Positions 35,133 to 44,685 are shown, counted from the first letter of the stretch. The stretch: 64,000 nt of DNA from an uncultured Cocleimonas sp. (GCF_947495625.1 NZ_CANLZW010000020.1:21981-85980), one strand, 5' to 3'. Program-made: numbers and translations. Notes: generated by a model from the letters alone, not told the origin.

Positions 35133-35196
35133 AGATTCAAAGCTTAGTTGCTTAAGTCAAAGCAAAATCAATGAAAATCTAAAACCCTATAGCAAA

Positions 35197-35222
35197 CGGT
35201 GAATCATTAAAATGATTCACCG
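35197..35222 (-). terminator. Long perfect hairpin downstream of ppa
   Basis: CGGTGAATCAT pairs with ATGATTCACCG over at least 11 bp. The T-run on the minus strand is short (TTT), so it may be a weak terminator or an mRNA 3' protective hairpin. Confidence 0.55.
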
Positions 35223-35312
35223 AGCATAATTGCTACGCATGCTTTTTAGTGTATTTATACTCGCGTGAAAGTATTTTAATACAAAAAAGCCAAGTATTGT
35301 AATTAACCTTTT

Positions 35313-35849
35313 TTAACTTTTGTCATCGTTGAACATTTTGATGCTATCTAGAATAGCTTTTTTAGCTGCAGTCGCATCGTTCCAACCATCCAGCTTAACC
35401 CACTTATCTTTGTCCATAACTTTGTAATACTCAAAGAAATGTTCGATTTGCTCGAGTAATAATGGAGGCAGATCAGTATAGCTTTGTAAATGATCTGATG
35501 CTGAATGTAGTCCTTGAGCAGGCACAGCTAGAATTTTAGAGTCTTTACCCGCTTCGTCAGTCATTTCAAGAATTCCAACAGGACGTGCAGCGATAACACA
35601 GTTGTGAATTAATGGTGTTGGAGTTACAACGAGAACATCCATTGCATCGCCATCTTCAGCTAGAGTGTGTGGGATAAAACCATAGTTAGCAGGATAAAAA
35701 ATGGGTGCCTGCATGAAACGGTCTACAAATAGAGCGCCACTGTCTTTTTCTATTTCGTATTTTACAGGTGAAGACTCTGCTGGTATTTCAATAATTACAT
35801 TTACTTCTTCAGGGTAGTTACTGCCTATTGCGATGTTATCAATGTTCAT
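35313..35849 (-). CDS. ppa: Inorganic pyrophosphatase
   Basis: 178 residues, family I soluble enzyme. Features are EIEKDSGALFVDRF, YPANYGFIPHTLAEDGDAMDVLV with the metal-binding acids, and EQIEHFFEYYKVMDKDKWVKLDGW. Hydrolyses pyrophosphate in the cytosol. Monocistronic. Confidence 0.97.
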   Translation of the reverse strand: MNIDNIAIGSNYPEEVNVIIEIPAESSPVKYEIEKDSGALFVDRFMQAPIFYPANYGFIPHTLAEDGDAMDVLVVTPTPLIHNCVIAARPVGILEMTDEAGKDSKILAVPAQGLHSASDHLQSYTDLPPLLLEQIEHFFEYYKVMDKDKWVKLDGWNDATAAKKAILDSIKMFNDDKS

Positions 35850-35978
35850 AGAGGTATTCCGTTTCGCGGTTTAAATTACGGCGCATTATAACGGGCTCAG
35901 AGAGTTTGACAAACAGTATAGGAATTAAATAGAACCTATATTATGATTCTCAATAATTTAAAAACCTAAAGATAGATT

Positions 35979-36554
35979 ATGAGTTCACTAAGCGACCAAT
36001 TATTGAAAGCAGGCCTTGTTACTGAAGATCAGGTAAAAAAAGCCGCGGAGAAGCCAAAGCCTAAGAAGAAATTTACTGGAAACAGGAATAATTCTAAGTT
36101 AAAACAAAAGGCTACTTCAAGTCAAAACGCTGTTCCAAATAAAAAGCCAAAGAGGGGAGCGTCTGATTTAGAGCAGTTTTATAAAGAGCGTTCAAAGCTT
36201 GAAAGAAATGAAAAGCAAGAAGCGCTAAGAAAAAAGCAAGAAGCTGAGAAAATCAAGAAAGAAACAAATGACAAAATTAATAAACTGATCACGGCAAACC
36301 TTAAGAATGATGAAGCTGCTGAAATTCGTTACAACTTTGTAGTTGGAACCACCATTAAATATTTATTTGTCACCGAAAAGCAACAACAGGAATTAGCTGA
36401 TAGAAGTTTGGCGATTACTTTTCTAGGTGGAAAACGAAGTCTAATTCCTATTGAAATAGCAAAAGAGATTACGGCATTGAATCCGAATAAAATTGTGATC
36501 ATTGCCCCTGAGGATGATTTAACAGATACAGCAGAAATACAAACAGCGGATTAA
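35979..36554 (+). CDS. DUF2058 (YaiL) family protein
   Basis: 191 residues. MSSLSDQLLKAGLVTEDQVKKA at the start, a long Lys-rich predicted coiled region (about 20-110), and a C-terminal RYNFVVGTTIKYLFVTEKQQQELADRSLAI domain are standard for DUF2058. It is probably nucleic-acid or ribosome associated, but its role is not established. Followed by a hairpin with a T-run. Confidence 0.92.
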   Translation: MSSLSDQLLKAGLVTEDQVKKAAEKPKPKKKFTGNRNNSKLKQKATSSQNAVPNKKPKRGASDLEQFYKERSKLERNEKQEALRKKQEAEKIKKETNDKINKLITANLKNDEAAEIRYNFVVGTTIKYLFVTEKQQQELADRSLAITFLGGKRSLIPIEIAKEITALNPNKIVIIAPEDDLTDTAEIQTAD

Positions 36555-36579
36555 AAGACACGAGAGTAATGGAGTAATT

Positions 36580-36605
36580 GAAAGAAGTGCTCTTTCTCTC
36601 TTTTT
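36580..36605 (+). terminator. Probable intrinsic terminator after DUF2058
   Basis: GAAAGA pairs with TCTTTC around AGTGC, followed by TCTC and T5; a short stem. Confidence 0.6.
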
Positions 36606-36700
36606 AGTTGTCGTCGCAATTTAAAAGTTTTTATGCTATAGTTATCATTCGGTTTCATACCGTGGGGCGAGTTGTTTAAATAAATACAATAATAATAGAA

Positions 36701-37591
36701 ATGCTTATGTCTTCTTCGATAAAAATTTTTGGCAAAAATCCTCTGCTTTTAACAATACCAGTTTCATTGTTGTTACATGCTGGCTTATACGCAATGGGTT
36801 TTAAACCTCCTCAGTTTCCAGAGTCTAAACCTTCACCTACTTTTGATGTAACCATGGTTATGCCGCAGGATGTGCAAGCACCTGATAAAGCTGACTTTAT
36901 GGCAAATAGTAATCAACAGGGTAGTGGCAGTGAAGACGAAAAAAGCCGTTTAAAAAGCCCTTTGGCAGCGCAAGAGGAAAACCTAGAAAACGGTGATGAG
37001 ATAGTAACGTCAGAAAAAAATATCGCCGAAGTTACACCTAAACCTGAGCCACAAGTTTTAACCACGAAAGGTGATACCAATAAATTTATTGAAAAACTTC
37101 CAGAAGAACAACCTCAAGAAGAGCCTGTAAAAACGGTTGTAGATAATTCGGAGCAAACACTAGCCATTGCTAAATTGATGGCAGAGATGAGTCAACAGGA
37201 AGAGCGTTTTGCCAAGCGTCCAAGAATCCATTTCATTGATTCTTTAAGTGCTAAAGGAACGGTTGAAGCAGAATATATTTATACCTGGTCTAAAAAGCTT
37301 GAGCGGATAGGTAATATCAATTTTCCACAAAAAGCTTTGGATTTAAGTTTAAGTGGTACTTTAATATTAAATACAACGCTTGATCGCGCAGGTAGAGTGG
37401 TAGAAATTCAAATATCCGTGTCTTCAGGTTCAAAAATTCTCGATAACGCTGCTTTGAAAATTGTGAAACTAGCAGCGCCGTATGAACCTTTACCTAAAAA
37501 GATTCGTAAAAAATATGACCGATTAAATATCACCAGAACCATCGTTTTTCATAAGAAAGGCGGTAGTAAAGGCGTATTCTCATCTAACTAA
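36701..37591 (+). CDS. TonB-family energy transducer
   Basis: 296 residues. One N-terminal membrane helix (about 14-32), a long acidic/Pro/Gln periplasmic linker (about 45-180) and a C-terminal TonB domain with SLSGTLILNTTLDRAGRVVEIQIS, DNAALKIVKLAAPYEPLP and ITRTIVFHKK. The position directly before yqgE-ruvX-pyrR-pyrB-pyrC' corresponds to tonB3 of Pseudomonas aeruginosa, where it is tied to twitching motility. No exbB/exbD is near. Confidence 0.88.
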   Translation: MLMSSSIKIFGKNPLLLTIPVSLLLHAGLYAMGFKPPQFPESKPSPTFDVTMVMPQDVQAPDKADFMANSNQQGSGSEDEKSRLKSPLAAQEENLENGDEIVTSEKNIAEVTPKPEPQVLTTKGDTNKFIEKLPEEQPQEEPVKTVVDNSEQTLAIAKLMAEMSQQEERFAKRPRIHFIDSLSAKGTVEAEYIYTWSKKLERIGNINFPQKALDLSLSGTLILNTTLDRAGRVVEIQISVSSGSKILDNAALKIVKLAAPYEPLPKKIRKKYDRLNITRTIVFHKKGGSKGVFSSN

Positions 37592-37609
37592 ATCAGGTAT
37601 GATATTTTA

Positions 37610-38224
37610 ATGGATGATAATGAGACCACGGAATCGGTCACAACTAAGAATACAAGTAGCAATGAAAATGACAGTTTTTTACAAAGTCAGCTTTTAATTG
37701 CCATGCCGGGTCTGGGCGATCCTTATTTCGAACATTCAGTCACACTGATTTGTCAGCATAACAATGAAGGTTGTTTTGGATTGACTATTAATCGACCTAT
37801 CGAAATAACCGTTGATGAGCTTTTTGGTCAACTCGATATCTCTACTGAAAATTTTCCTGATAAAAAAATGCTTGCACTTCGTGGTGGTCCCGTTCAAGTC
37901 GAGCAAGGTTTTGTTATTCACGATACTCAGCGTAAGTGGGAAAATACCCTGGAAATCGGAGATGATTTAGCGGTGACTGCATCCAGAGATATTCTCGAAG
38001 ATATTGCAAAAGGTGATGGTCCTGAGAACTATATTTTAACTTTAGGTTGCGCAAGCTGGGCTCCCGGGCAAGTGGAAGCCGAGATTAAAGAAAACTCCTG
38101 GCTGAATTGCCCCGTGGATAAGAAAATTATTTTCAACATGCCGTATGCAGATCGTTGGCAGGGTGCTGCAGATACTCTGGGATTTGATGTAAACCTCATT
38201 AGCGATGTTGCAGGTCATGATTAA
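37610..38224 (+). CDS. yqgE: UPF0301 (YqgE/AlgH) family protein
   Basis: 204 residues. Signatures are SQLLIAMPGLGDPYFEHSVTLICQHNNEGCFGLTINRP, LRGGPVQVEQGFVIH and the LGCASWAPGQVEAEIKENSWL stretch. Function not established. Always just upstream of ruvX, as here (12-base gap). The first 25 residues are a polar extension. Confidence 0.95.
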   Translation: MDDNETTESVTTKNTSSNENDSFLQSQLLIAMPGLGDPYFEHSVTLICQHNNEGCFGLTINRPIEITVDELFGQLDISTENFPDKKMLALRGGPVQVEQGFVIHDTQRKWENTLEIGDDLAVTASRDILEDIAKGDGPENYILTLGCASWAPGQVEAEIKENSWLNCPVDKKIIFNMPYADRWQGAADTLGFDVNLISDVAGHD

Positions 38225-38236
38225 GGGTTATTTTCA

Positions 38237-38677
38237 TTGTCTGTAATAATTGCATTTGATTTTGGTTTAAAGAGAACGGGAGTTGCGGTAGGTAATACAC
38301 TCACTGGTTCAGCAACACCAGAATGCACGCTAATAAGCAAAGATGAACGTCCTGATTGGGAAGGTATAACTCGTTTAATAGAAGAGTGGAAACCAGAACA
38401 GTTAGTCGTCGGTCTTCCGATTGAGCTAGATACTGGCCCAGAGATAAAAGAAAATCCTATTAAAAAACGAATTGAACGTTTTTGTAATCAACTTCAAGGG
38501 CGTTATAATCTCAAAGTAGATCAGGAAAATGAGCAATTTACTTCCATTGAAGCAGCAGCAAGATTAAAGCAACTAAGACAAAGTGGCAGAAAGAAAAAAG
38601 TCACTAAAGATGAAGTTGATAAAATTGCAGCGGCAATAATTTTAGAAAACTGGATGCAAAGCAACGCTTACAGATAG
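38237..38677 (+). CDS. yqgF: Putative pre-16S rRNA nuclease YqgF/RuvX
   Basis: 146 residues. RNase H-like fold: IIAFDFGLKRTGVAVGN with the first catalytic Asp, QLVVGLPIELD, and DEVDKIAAAIILENWM with the last acids. Processes the 16S rRNA 5' end. The start is TTG with AAGGG 9 bases upstream; no in-frame ATG precedes the conserved core. Confidence 0.94.
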   Translation: MSVIIAFDFGLKRTGVAVGNTLTGSATPECTLISKDERPDWEGITRLIEEWKPEQLVVGLPIELDTGPEIKENPIKKRIERFCNQLQGRYNLKVDQENEQFTSIEAAARLKQLRQSGRKKKVTKDEVDKIAAAIILENWMQSNAYR

Positions 38678-38713
38678 CACGTAGTAAAGCCATATTATAG
38701 AATGTGAAAGATA

Positions 38714-39241
38714 ATGATAAATAAAGACCAGAATACTTACAACGTTGACGAATTGTTAACTAAAATGTCACAAGAGCTAAGTGATAGTGTTATCAAAAAT
38801 AGCCCGGAAGCACCAGTAATGATCGGTATTCATACTGCAGGTGTATGGGTTGCGGAAAAACTTCATGAGTTACTTAAAATAGAAGAGCCTCTCGGTACAT
38901 TGAACATCAGTTTCTATCGTGATGATTTTAGTAGAATAGGTTTGCACCCTCAAATCAAACCCTCAAAATTACCCTTCAGTTTGGAAAACAAACATGTCAT
39001 TCTTGTGGATGATGTACTATATACAGGGCGAACAATACGAGCTGCAATGAATGAACTCTTCGACTTTGGTCGTCCTGCTAGCATTACTTTGGCAGTGCTC
39101 ATTGATAGAGGTCATCGCGAACTACCCATTGAAGCTCAGGTTGTAGGTTTTAAACAAGAAATGACCCCAGAAAGTTATTTTAAGCTGAGTAAATCAGATG
39201 ATAAATTGGAGTTGACAGTTATAAATCGTGAGACTAATTAA
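38714..39241 (+). CDS. pyrR: Bifunctional pyr regulator/uracil phosphoribosyltransferase PyrR
   Basis: 175 residues with the PRPP-binding loop HVILVDDVLYTGRTIRAAMNEL and LIDRGHRELPIEAQVVG. In Pseudomonas-type operons it precedes pyrB. The pyrR-pyrB gap (39242-39346) contains no clear antiterminator/terminator pair that I can fold by eye, so an RNA attenuation role here is unsupported. Confidence 0.95.
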   Translation: MINKDQNTYNVDELLTKMSQELSDSVIKNSPEAPVMIGIHTAGVWVAEKLHELLKIEEPLGTLNISFYRDDFSRIGLHPQIKPSKLPFSLENKHVILVDDVLYTGRTIRAAMNELFDFGRPASITLAVLIDRGHRELPIEAQVVGFKQEMTPESYFKLSKSDDKLELTVINRETN

Positions 39242-39346
39242 CTCATTTATTTGAGCTAAAATGATACCTGACTAAGCTTCTAACGCATCCTCTAACCCAA
39301 ATAAGAGAATAGAACTATCATTACCCCCGGCCCATTACCATCATCA

Positions 39347-40306
39347 ATGCAGCTAACTGCAGATGGAAAACTTAAACATTTTCTCACTGTTGAGGGGCTT
39401 CCTCCTTTATTGCTAGAAGAAATTCTAGATCGTGCAGAACAATTCGTTTCACTACCTGGAAAAAAACAAGTTCAAGCTCCTTTGCTAAGGGGTAAAACGG
39501 TGATGAATCTATTCTTTGAAAATTCAACACGTACCAGAACTACGTTCGAATTAGCAGCCAAAAGACTTTCTGCAGATTTACTCAATTTGGACATTAGAAA
39601 TTCCGCAACCGCAAAAGGTGAAAGCCTGCTCGATACCATTCGTAATCTTGAAGCAATGAACTGTGACATGTTCGTGGTAAGGCATCAAAGCAGCAGCGCA
39701 GCCCACTTTATTGCTAAATACTGTGCGCCTCATATCGGCGTTATTAATGCCGGTGATGGCAGGCATGCACACCCGACACAAGCGATGCTTGATATGCTAA
39801 CCATCAGGCAACACAAAGGGGATTTCACACCGCTAAAAGTGGCCATAGTCGGGGACATAAAACACTCTAGAGTAGCTCGTTCACAAATACATGCACTGAC
39901 AACATTATGTGCTGGAGAGATCAGACTAATCGCACCTAAAACCTTAATGCCAGAAAGGATCGAGGAAATGGGTGTGAGTACTTATACCAATATTGAAGAA
40001 GGCCTGGAAGGTGTTGATGTGGTCATCATGTTGCGACTTCAACACGAACGAATGAACACTGCACTACTTCCATCAGTCAGAGAGTTTTACGCTCGTTACG
40101 GACTCACTCAGGAGCGCTTAAATCTTGCTAAGCAAGATGCAATAGTGATGCATCCCGGTCCGGTTAATCGCGGCGTCGAAATAGATTCTCGTGTTGCCGA
40201 TGGGCCTCAATCAGTAATTCTCCAGCAAGTCACTAATGGGGTTGCTGTGCGAATGGCAGTCATGTCTATGGTGCTGGGTTCACGTGCTGAAAGTGGGGAG
40301 GTGTAA
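39347..40306 (+). CDS. pyrB: Aspartate carbamoyltransferase, catalytic chain
   Basis: 319 residues. Carbamoyl-phosphate binding motif [13 protein letters not shown], the [13 protein letters not shown] loop, [23 protein letters not shown] and [12 protein letters not shown]. Makes carbamoyl aspartate. There is no pyrI; instead the next gene is a dead dihydroorotase, as in the class A ATCase holoenzyme of pseudomonads. No ribosome site is obvious. Confidence 0.97.
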   Translation: MQLTADGKLKHFLTVEGLPPLLLEEILDRAEQFVSLPGKKQVQAPLLRGKTVMNLFFENSTRTRTTFELAAKRLSADLLNLDIRNSATAKGESLLDTIRNLEAMNCDMFVVRHQSSSAAHFIAKYCAPHIGVINAGDGRHAHPTQAMLDMLTIRQHKGDFTPLKVAIVGDIKHSRVARSQIHALTTLCAGEIRLIAPKTLMPERIEEMGVSTYTNIEEGLEGVDVVIMLRLQHERMNTALLPSVREFYARYGLTQERLNLAKQDAIVMHPGPVNRGVEIDSRVADGPQSVILQQVTNGVAVRMAVMSMVLGSRAESGEV

Positions 40307-40308
40307 AC

Positions 40309-41592
40309 ATGAGTAGATCCACACTTATTAAAAATGGCAGAATCATAGACCCTGCAAATGGTATCGATGAAATTGCTGATATAGCCATAGCTAAAGGTAA
40401 AATCGACGGTATTGGCAATAATATAAACACTGAATTTAAAGCAGAACATATTATCGATGCAAAAGGCCAGTGGGTATTACCTGGTATCGTTGATCTTAGC
40501 GCTTATTTAAGAGAGCCTGGTCAAGAGAATAAAACGCGAATTGCTTATGAAACTTATAGTGCAGTGAGTGCGGGAATCACCCGTGTATGCTGCATGCCAG
40601 AAACCAATTCACCGATTGATAGTGGTGCAACCGTAAAGTTAATTAAGAGTAAGGCGAAGCAAGCAGGCTTTGCGCGTGTAAGCGTTATTGGTTCTTTAAC
40701 ACAAGGCTTAAAAGGCGAGCAACTCAGTCACATGGGAAGTTTGAAATATGTGGGTTGTGTTGGTTTAAGTCAGGGACATCAGCCGATTAGAAACCTGGCA
40801 ACGCTAAGAAAAGCGATGGAGTATGCGGCTACTTTCGAATTACCTCTATTTCTACATCCGATTGAGCATACATTGATGATGGATGGTGGGATGCATGAAG
40901 GCGCGCTATCGACGCGGTTAGGCATTCACCCGATTCCTGTTGCGACAGAAACAGTAGGAATGGCGCAAATTCTAATATTAGTAAAGCAGACTAATTGCCC
41001 AGTACACTTTTGCCGACTTTCAAGTGCAGATAGTATCGAGATGTTATCCAAGGCAAAACAAGACGGTTTGCCTGTGACAGCTGATGTTGCTGCCCACCAG
41101 TTGTTTTTAACTGAGATGGATGTAGCTGATTACAATCCACTCTGCCACACAATCCCTCCATTAAGATCAGAGCGTGATAGAGATGCCCTACGTCAGGCAG
41201 TTTCAACAGGCGTTATTGATGCAATATGCTCGGATCATCAGCCGCATGAGATTGATGCTAAATTAGCACCATTTGAAGAGACTGAGCCCGGAATATCGGC
41301 TTTTGAGACCTTACTGCCTTTAGTGATGCGTCTTGTCGAAGAAAAGGTGTTAACACTTTCTCAGGCAATAACATTTATAACGCAAAGCCCCGCAGAACTG
41401 GCAGGCATTAAAGCAGGTTCGTTAGAAGTGGGTCAAAGTGCTGATCTCAGCTTGTTTGATCCTGAATATTTCTGGCAGCTAGATCCTACTGATATGGTCA
41501 GTGAAGGTAAAAATTCGCCATTTACTGGTTGGGGTTTCAATGGAAAAACCACGCAGACTTTCGTTAAAGGTAAATCTGTCTTTTCTCTATGA
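40309..41592 (+). CDS. pyrC': Non-catalytic dihydroorotase-like PyrC' (ATCase partner)
   Basis: 427 residues, amidohydrolase fold. The HxH metal motif of active type I enzymes (DLHVHLREPG) reads VDLSAYLREPG here: both His are replaced (Ser 64, Tyr 66). Other residues such as SDHQPHE and GISAFETLLPL remain. In Pseudomonas the equivalent inactive PyrC' is a structural subunit of ATCase. The presence of a separate active pyrC at 51667-52743 agrees with this. Two bases after pyrB. Confidence 0.93.
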   Translation: MSRSTLIKNGRIIDPANGIDEIADIAIAKGKIDGIGNNINTEFKAEHIIDAKGQWVLPGIVDLSAYLREPGQENKTRIAYETYSAVSAGITRVCCMPETNSPIDSGATVKLIKSKAKQAGFARVSVIGSLTQGLKGEQLSHMGSLKYVGCVGLSQGHQPIRNLATLRKAMEYAATFELPLFLHPIEHTLMMDGGMHEGALSTRLGIHPIPVATETVGMAQILILVKQTNCPVHFCRLSSADSIEMLSKAKQDGLPVTADVAAHQLFLTEMDVADYNPLCHTIPPLRSERDRDALRQAVSTGVIDAICSDHQPHEIDAKLAPFEETEPGISAFETLLPLVMRLVEEKVLTLSQAITFITQSPAELAGIKAGSLEVGQSADLSLFDPEYFWQLDPTDMVSEGKNSPFTGWGFNGKTTQTFVKGKSVFSL

Positions 41593-42677
41593 TTTCCAGT
41601 TTTGTTAAAAGGGCTATTTCTGGTCTTTTTATTTTGGGTTCGTCCGTTATAAGTGGCAGCCCTTTAAAGTCTGATGAAACGGTTGTATTTTTTCCAACTT
41701 CAGCATACCTAAATAGTCAATTACAGTGGGAAGTGCCAATTCACCAATGGGTTTTCGAAAAAGAGGATCAATCGATTCTGCGTAAACTCACCCATAAATT
41801 GCTCACAGAGCTTGCTGAAACATTAGATATTTCAGAAGAAGAGGCTAACTCTGAGCTGTTTAAAAATAAAGTGATGTGGTTTATCGTTGATAATGAGCGC
41901 AATAAAAAGCTCGATATCATTGTTGAAAGCCTAACTTCCAAGACTGATAAACAAGATAGTGTTCATACCTTAAATACTAGCGCCGCCAATGGACATGCAA
42001 GAACAACGATTAAACTACCCAGCTCATCCACGCAAAGTGAATGGATTAAATACAGGGCAATAACTGAACATAAGGCCTCTCAGGAATTTATTGGGCAATC
42101 TCAATTAATTCCCAGAACAGGTTTAAGTGTTATTTCTGATATAGATGATACGATCAAAATTAGCGAAGTTCTCGATAAAAAAGCGTTGATACGTAATACC
42201 TTTTTAGAAGAATACAGAACCACGCCTAATATGCCTGAATACTATAAAGAGTTAGAGAAGCAAGGCGCTTATTTCCATTATGTATCGGCATCGCCCTGGC
42301 AAATTTATCCGAGTTTGAAACCTTTTATGGATAAGCACTATCCGCAGGGAAGTTATTCGCTTAGAAATTTTCGACTGAAAGATTCGAGTATTATAAAGTT
42401 CTTACAATCTTCCAAGGAATACAAGCTTGAAAATATCCGTAGTATTTTAAAAAAATACCCAGCACATCGGTTTATTTTAATTGGAGACAGTGGTGAACAC
42501 GATCCCGAAATATATGCCCAAATCTACCAAGAGTTTTCTGAAAATATACAGCAAATTTTGATCAGAGCAGTTCCAGATTCGGTGTTAAGCGAGGCACGTT
42601 TTCAAACAACGTTCGCTGGATTGCCAAAAGATAGTTGGAAAATCCTCAAGGATATAAAAGATACAGATACAAATTAG
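41589..42677 (+). CDS. App1-type phosphatase (DUF2183) with signal peptide
   Basis: 362 residues. N-terminal hydrophobic signal about 8-24. The catalytic domain has SVISDIDDTIKIS (DxDxT nucleophile), YVSASPWQIYPSLKPF, SIIKFLQ and RFILIGDSGEHDPEIYAQI, the haloacid-dehalogenase pattern of phosphatidate phosphatase App1. Likely dephosphorylates a phospholipid in or near the periplasm. ATG overlaps the pyrC' stop (ATGA), making it the last gene of the pyr cluster. Confidence 0.87.
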   Translation: MISSFVKRAISGLFILGSSVISGSPLKSDETVVFFPTSAYLNSQLQWEVPIHQWVFEKEDQSILRKLTHKLLTELAETLDISEEEANSELFKNKVMWFIVDNERNKKLDIIVESLTSKTDKQDSVHTLNTSAANGHARTTIKLPSSSTQSEWIKYRAITEHKASQEFIGQSQLIPRTGLSVISDIDDTIKISEVLDKKALIRNTFLEEYRTTPNMPEYYKELEKQGAYFHYVSASPWQIYPSLKPFMDKHYPQGSYSLRNFRLKDSSIIKFLQSSKEYKLENIRSILKKYPAHRFILIGDSGEHDPEIYAQIYQEFSENIQQILIRAVPDSVLSEARFQTTFAGLPKDSWKILKDIKDTDTN

Positions 42678-42682
42678 TTTAA

Positions 42683-42952
42683 TTAGATTTCTTTAGGTTT
42701 TTCGTCCATATCACTGCCATATAGCATGAAATGAATGTGTACATAAAGTGCATAAGCGCGGCGATGTCTATTTTGTGAATAAGCATGACGCTCTGCTTTT
42801 GTTGCCTCAGCTCTGCGAATCTGATTTTCAACATGGCGCTGAGATTCTGCTAAATAAGCACTTTCACAGGCTTTATCGTCACAGGCTGATACATTAAAAG
42901 AGGCGATGAAAAGTGTCAAAGCTGAAAGAATAAGCGCATATTTTTTAAACAT
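42683..42952 (-). CDS. Small secreted protein of unknown function
   Basis: 89 residues from the ATG at 42952. Signal peptide about 1-23 (FNVSA/C). The mature part starts CDDKACESAYLAESQRH, is rich in Arg/His/Ala/Glu, and ends in KPKEI. A CDDKAC pair could form a disulfide or bind metal. Not recognised. Convergent with the App1-type gene with a 5-base gap. Confidence 0.65.
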   Translation of the reverse strand: MFKKYALILSALTLFIASFNVSACDDKACESAYLAESQRHVENQIRRAEATKAERHAYSQNRHRRAYALYVHIHFMLYGSDMDEKPKEI

Positions 42953-43139
42953 TATATTTAACCAAAGTGATTTTTGATTCAATATAATGTTGCATTCAAG
43001 CTGTTGATAGCAAAAGCAGATTTGAGGTCTATATCATCAGATAGTGGTCAAAAAACCAACAATTAACGGTAATATATGACGGATATAGTGATATTTTCCT
43101 TAAGCTACTTATTTGGCTACTAATACAAATTAAAAAGCA

Positions 43140-43267
43140 CACCCCCCCTACTTACTATGAGATTGCCATTTCGTTTTTTGAAATGGGCAACTCATGTATG
43201 CCAGAGCTTAGGACTAGTTCGTCTGCAAGACGATTCTAGACCTTAGCGTGCATATAGAGCGTTTTTT
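43140..43267 (+). repeat. Dispersed repeat split by a ~98-bp insert
   Basis: Left half (CACCCCCCCTACTTA, one extra C) ends at 43154; the right half (TATAGAGCG plus T6) resumes at 43253. Joined, the halves rebuild a canonical copy. The region 42953-43292 otherwise holds no gene. Confidence 0.75.
43155..43252. mobile_element. Candidate miniature palindromic insert
   Basis: About 98 bases interrupting a repeat copy. It contains TGCCATTTC/GAAATGGGCA as a first hairpin and a 40-base imperfect palindrome whose inner stem is TCGTCT-GCA-AGACGA and outer arms CTTAGGACTAG/CTAGACCTTAG. No coding capacity. Two subterminal hairpins without terminal inverted repeats recall IS200/IS605-derived miniature elements. 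Confidence 0.45.
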
Positions 43268-43292
43268 AATGATGTATTGAAGAGCTAATCAA

Positions 43293-44003
43293 TTAATTAA
43301 CAGGAAGTTTTTCGCGCAGTTCATCTCTATCAAACCACCAATCACCAGCAACGATCGCATCAATGACCTGAGCCAGTTTTGGCAGGAATAGATTAGGATC
43401 ATTTAATTCAAGTTTATCCATCCAGAAATTTAACTGGCCTTGATCTGTCACATTGCTGTGTCTTTCTGCAACCTTAGCAAGCATATTGGTAGTCAAAAAC
43501 ATCACACTATCTCGTTTTTCACCTTCGAGTCTAAGATCAGCAATATAGTGCGCGGTGGCAGCGGCAACAGCAGCACCATCGGATTTATCCGGTGTATCAT
43601 CGACGAGGTTTTTCATCATCACAATGCTTAACTCTGGGTCGATCGGATAAGTCACGGAAAGCCACATTGCATGCCCCAGTGCAATGACTGAACCGGGTAA
43701 ATCTGTACGATAAAGCGCATCCAGTGCGTTTACCGCCTCTTCATATTGATCATTTTTCATGTAAATCAAAAATGACTCTTTTGCTAAGCCCCATGCTGCT
43801 TCGGGCATGCCGTTACCACCAGAGTCCAGCATAATTTCAGCGATTTCATGTTGAAGATGGGCGCGATCTAATGGATCACAATCCGGTTTTAATTGGACCA
43901 GTTGCGCTTGTTTCTGATCGAGCTGCTGCTTCAGGAAGTCGCGAGATTCAGAGGCTTCGGTAAATTCTAAGCCAGATTTTTGAGATTCAGTGTTATCAGT
44001 CAT
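43293..44003 (-). CDS. Hypothetical cytosolic protein
   Basis: 236 residues from the ATG at 44003 (MTDNTES); the open frame runs further to 44045. The protein is acidic and predicted all-helical, with a TPR-like central region (AAWGLAKESFLIYMKNDQYEEAVNALDALYR). No signal or membrane segment and no catalytic motif. Not recognised. Monocistronic. Confidence 0.7.
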   Translation of the reverse strand: MTDNTESQKSGLEFTEASESRDFLKQQLDQKQAQLVQLKPDCDPLDRAHLQHEIAEIMLDSGGNGMPEAAWGLAKESFLIYMKNDQYEEAVNALDALYRTDLPGSVIALGHAMWLSVTYPIDPELSIVMMKNLVDDTPDKSDGAAVAAATAHYIADLRLEGEKRDSVMFLTTNMLAKVAERHSNVTDQGQLNFWMDKLELNDPNLFLPKLAQVIDAIVAGDWWFDRDELREKLPVN

Positions 44004-44097
44004 GATTATGTTTAGTCGATGAATTCTAAGAATATTAGCAAACAATTATAAACATTGTTCTGCTTAAGGGAATATATATAAGGAAATATAGCGGATG

Positions 44098-44129
44098 CAG
44101 TAAATAGCCTTTGCAGTAAATAGCCTTTG
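44098..44129. repeat. Two-copy 16-bp tandem repeat
   Basis: CAGTAAATAGCCTTTG occurs twice in direct tandem, then CAG starts again. It lies between two minus-strand genes and looks like a slippage duplication. Confidence 0.85.
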
Positions 44130-44157
44130 CAGAAAAAGTCTGTGTCCGCTTGGATTA

Positions 44158-44685
44158 TTAAGGTTGGGCTAACAGCAAAGGTTGGTTGTTAGCTTCACCT
44201 TCGGTGTGTAAAACCAATTCAAATTTATAAGGAGATTGGATTTTAATGGTGTCAAATGACATGAACAGATCTTTATCTTTTGTTACTTTAAACACTGCTA
44301 CCAGGCTTGCTTGCTTATTAGCTTCGGTTAAATCGTGGACCCATAATTGATAATACTGATTGTCATTAATTTTAGGTAAATTGATAAATTCCACAACGCC
44401 TTGCTGCAAAGCTGCGCTCCAAACCAGACTTCCTTCCACATTTTTCATCAGTGGATTGAGTGTTCTCAACCAGTTGGTATTCACTACATTAGGCTGTAAA
44501 AGCAGAAGTTCTTTTCTTGACTGGATTTGTGAACGTTCGGCACTGACCTCAGGTTTAGCATCTTGTATTCGTTTATATGTGCTGACGCCAATCTGGCTAA
44601 TAGAAAAAATGAGCACAGCAGTAATCAGCACCAGCAACCACAAGGGTAAACTGAATTTGTCTGATGTTTTTATTGTGCTGTTCAA
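44158..44685 (-). CDS. RskA-like anti-sigma-K domain protein
   Basis: 175 residues. One membrane helix (about 14-34), then a periplasmic domain with GSLVWSAALQQGVVEFINLPKINDNQYYQLWVHDL, the pattern of the anti-sigma-K (RskA) C-terminal domain. The zinc-binding cytosolic anti-sigma segment is missing (only about 13 residues precede the helix) and no ECF sigma gene is adjacent. It may therefore not act as an anti-sigma factor. Confidence 0.72.
   Translation of the reverse strand: MNSTIKTSDKFSLPLWLLVLITAVLIFSISQIGVSTYKRIQDAKPEVSAERSQIQSRKELLLLQPNVVNTNWLRTLNPLMKNVEGSLVWSAALQQGVVEFINLPKINDNQYYQLWVHDLTEANKQASLVAVFKVTKDKDLFMSFDTIKIQSPYKFELVLHTEGEANNQPLLLAQP

Noticed and set aside
39242..39346. PyrR-type attenuator before pyrB
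   Set aside because: No clear antiterminator/terminator pair or PyrR-binding loop could be folded by eye.
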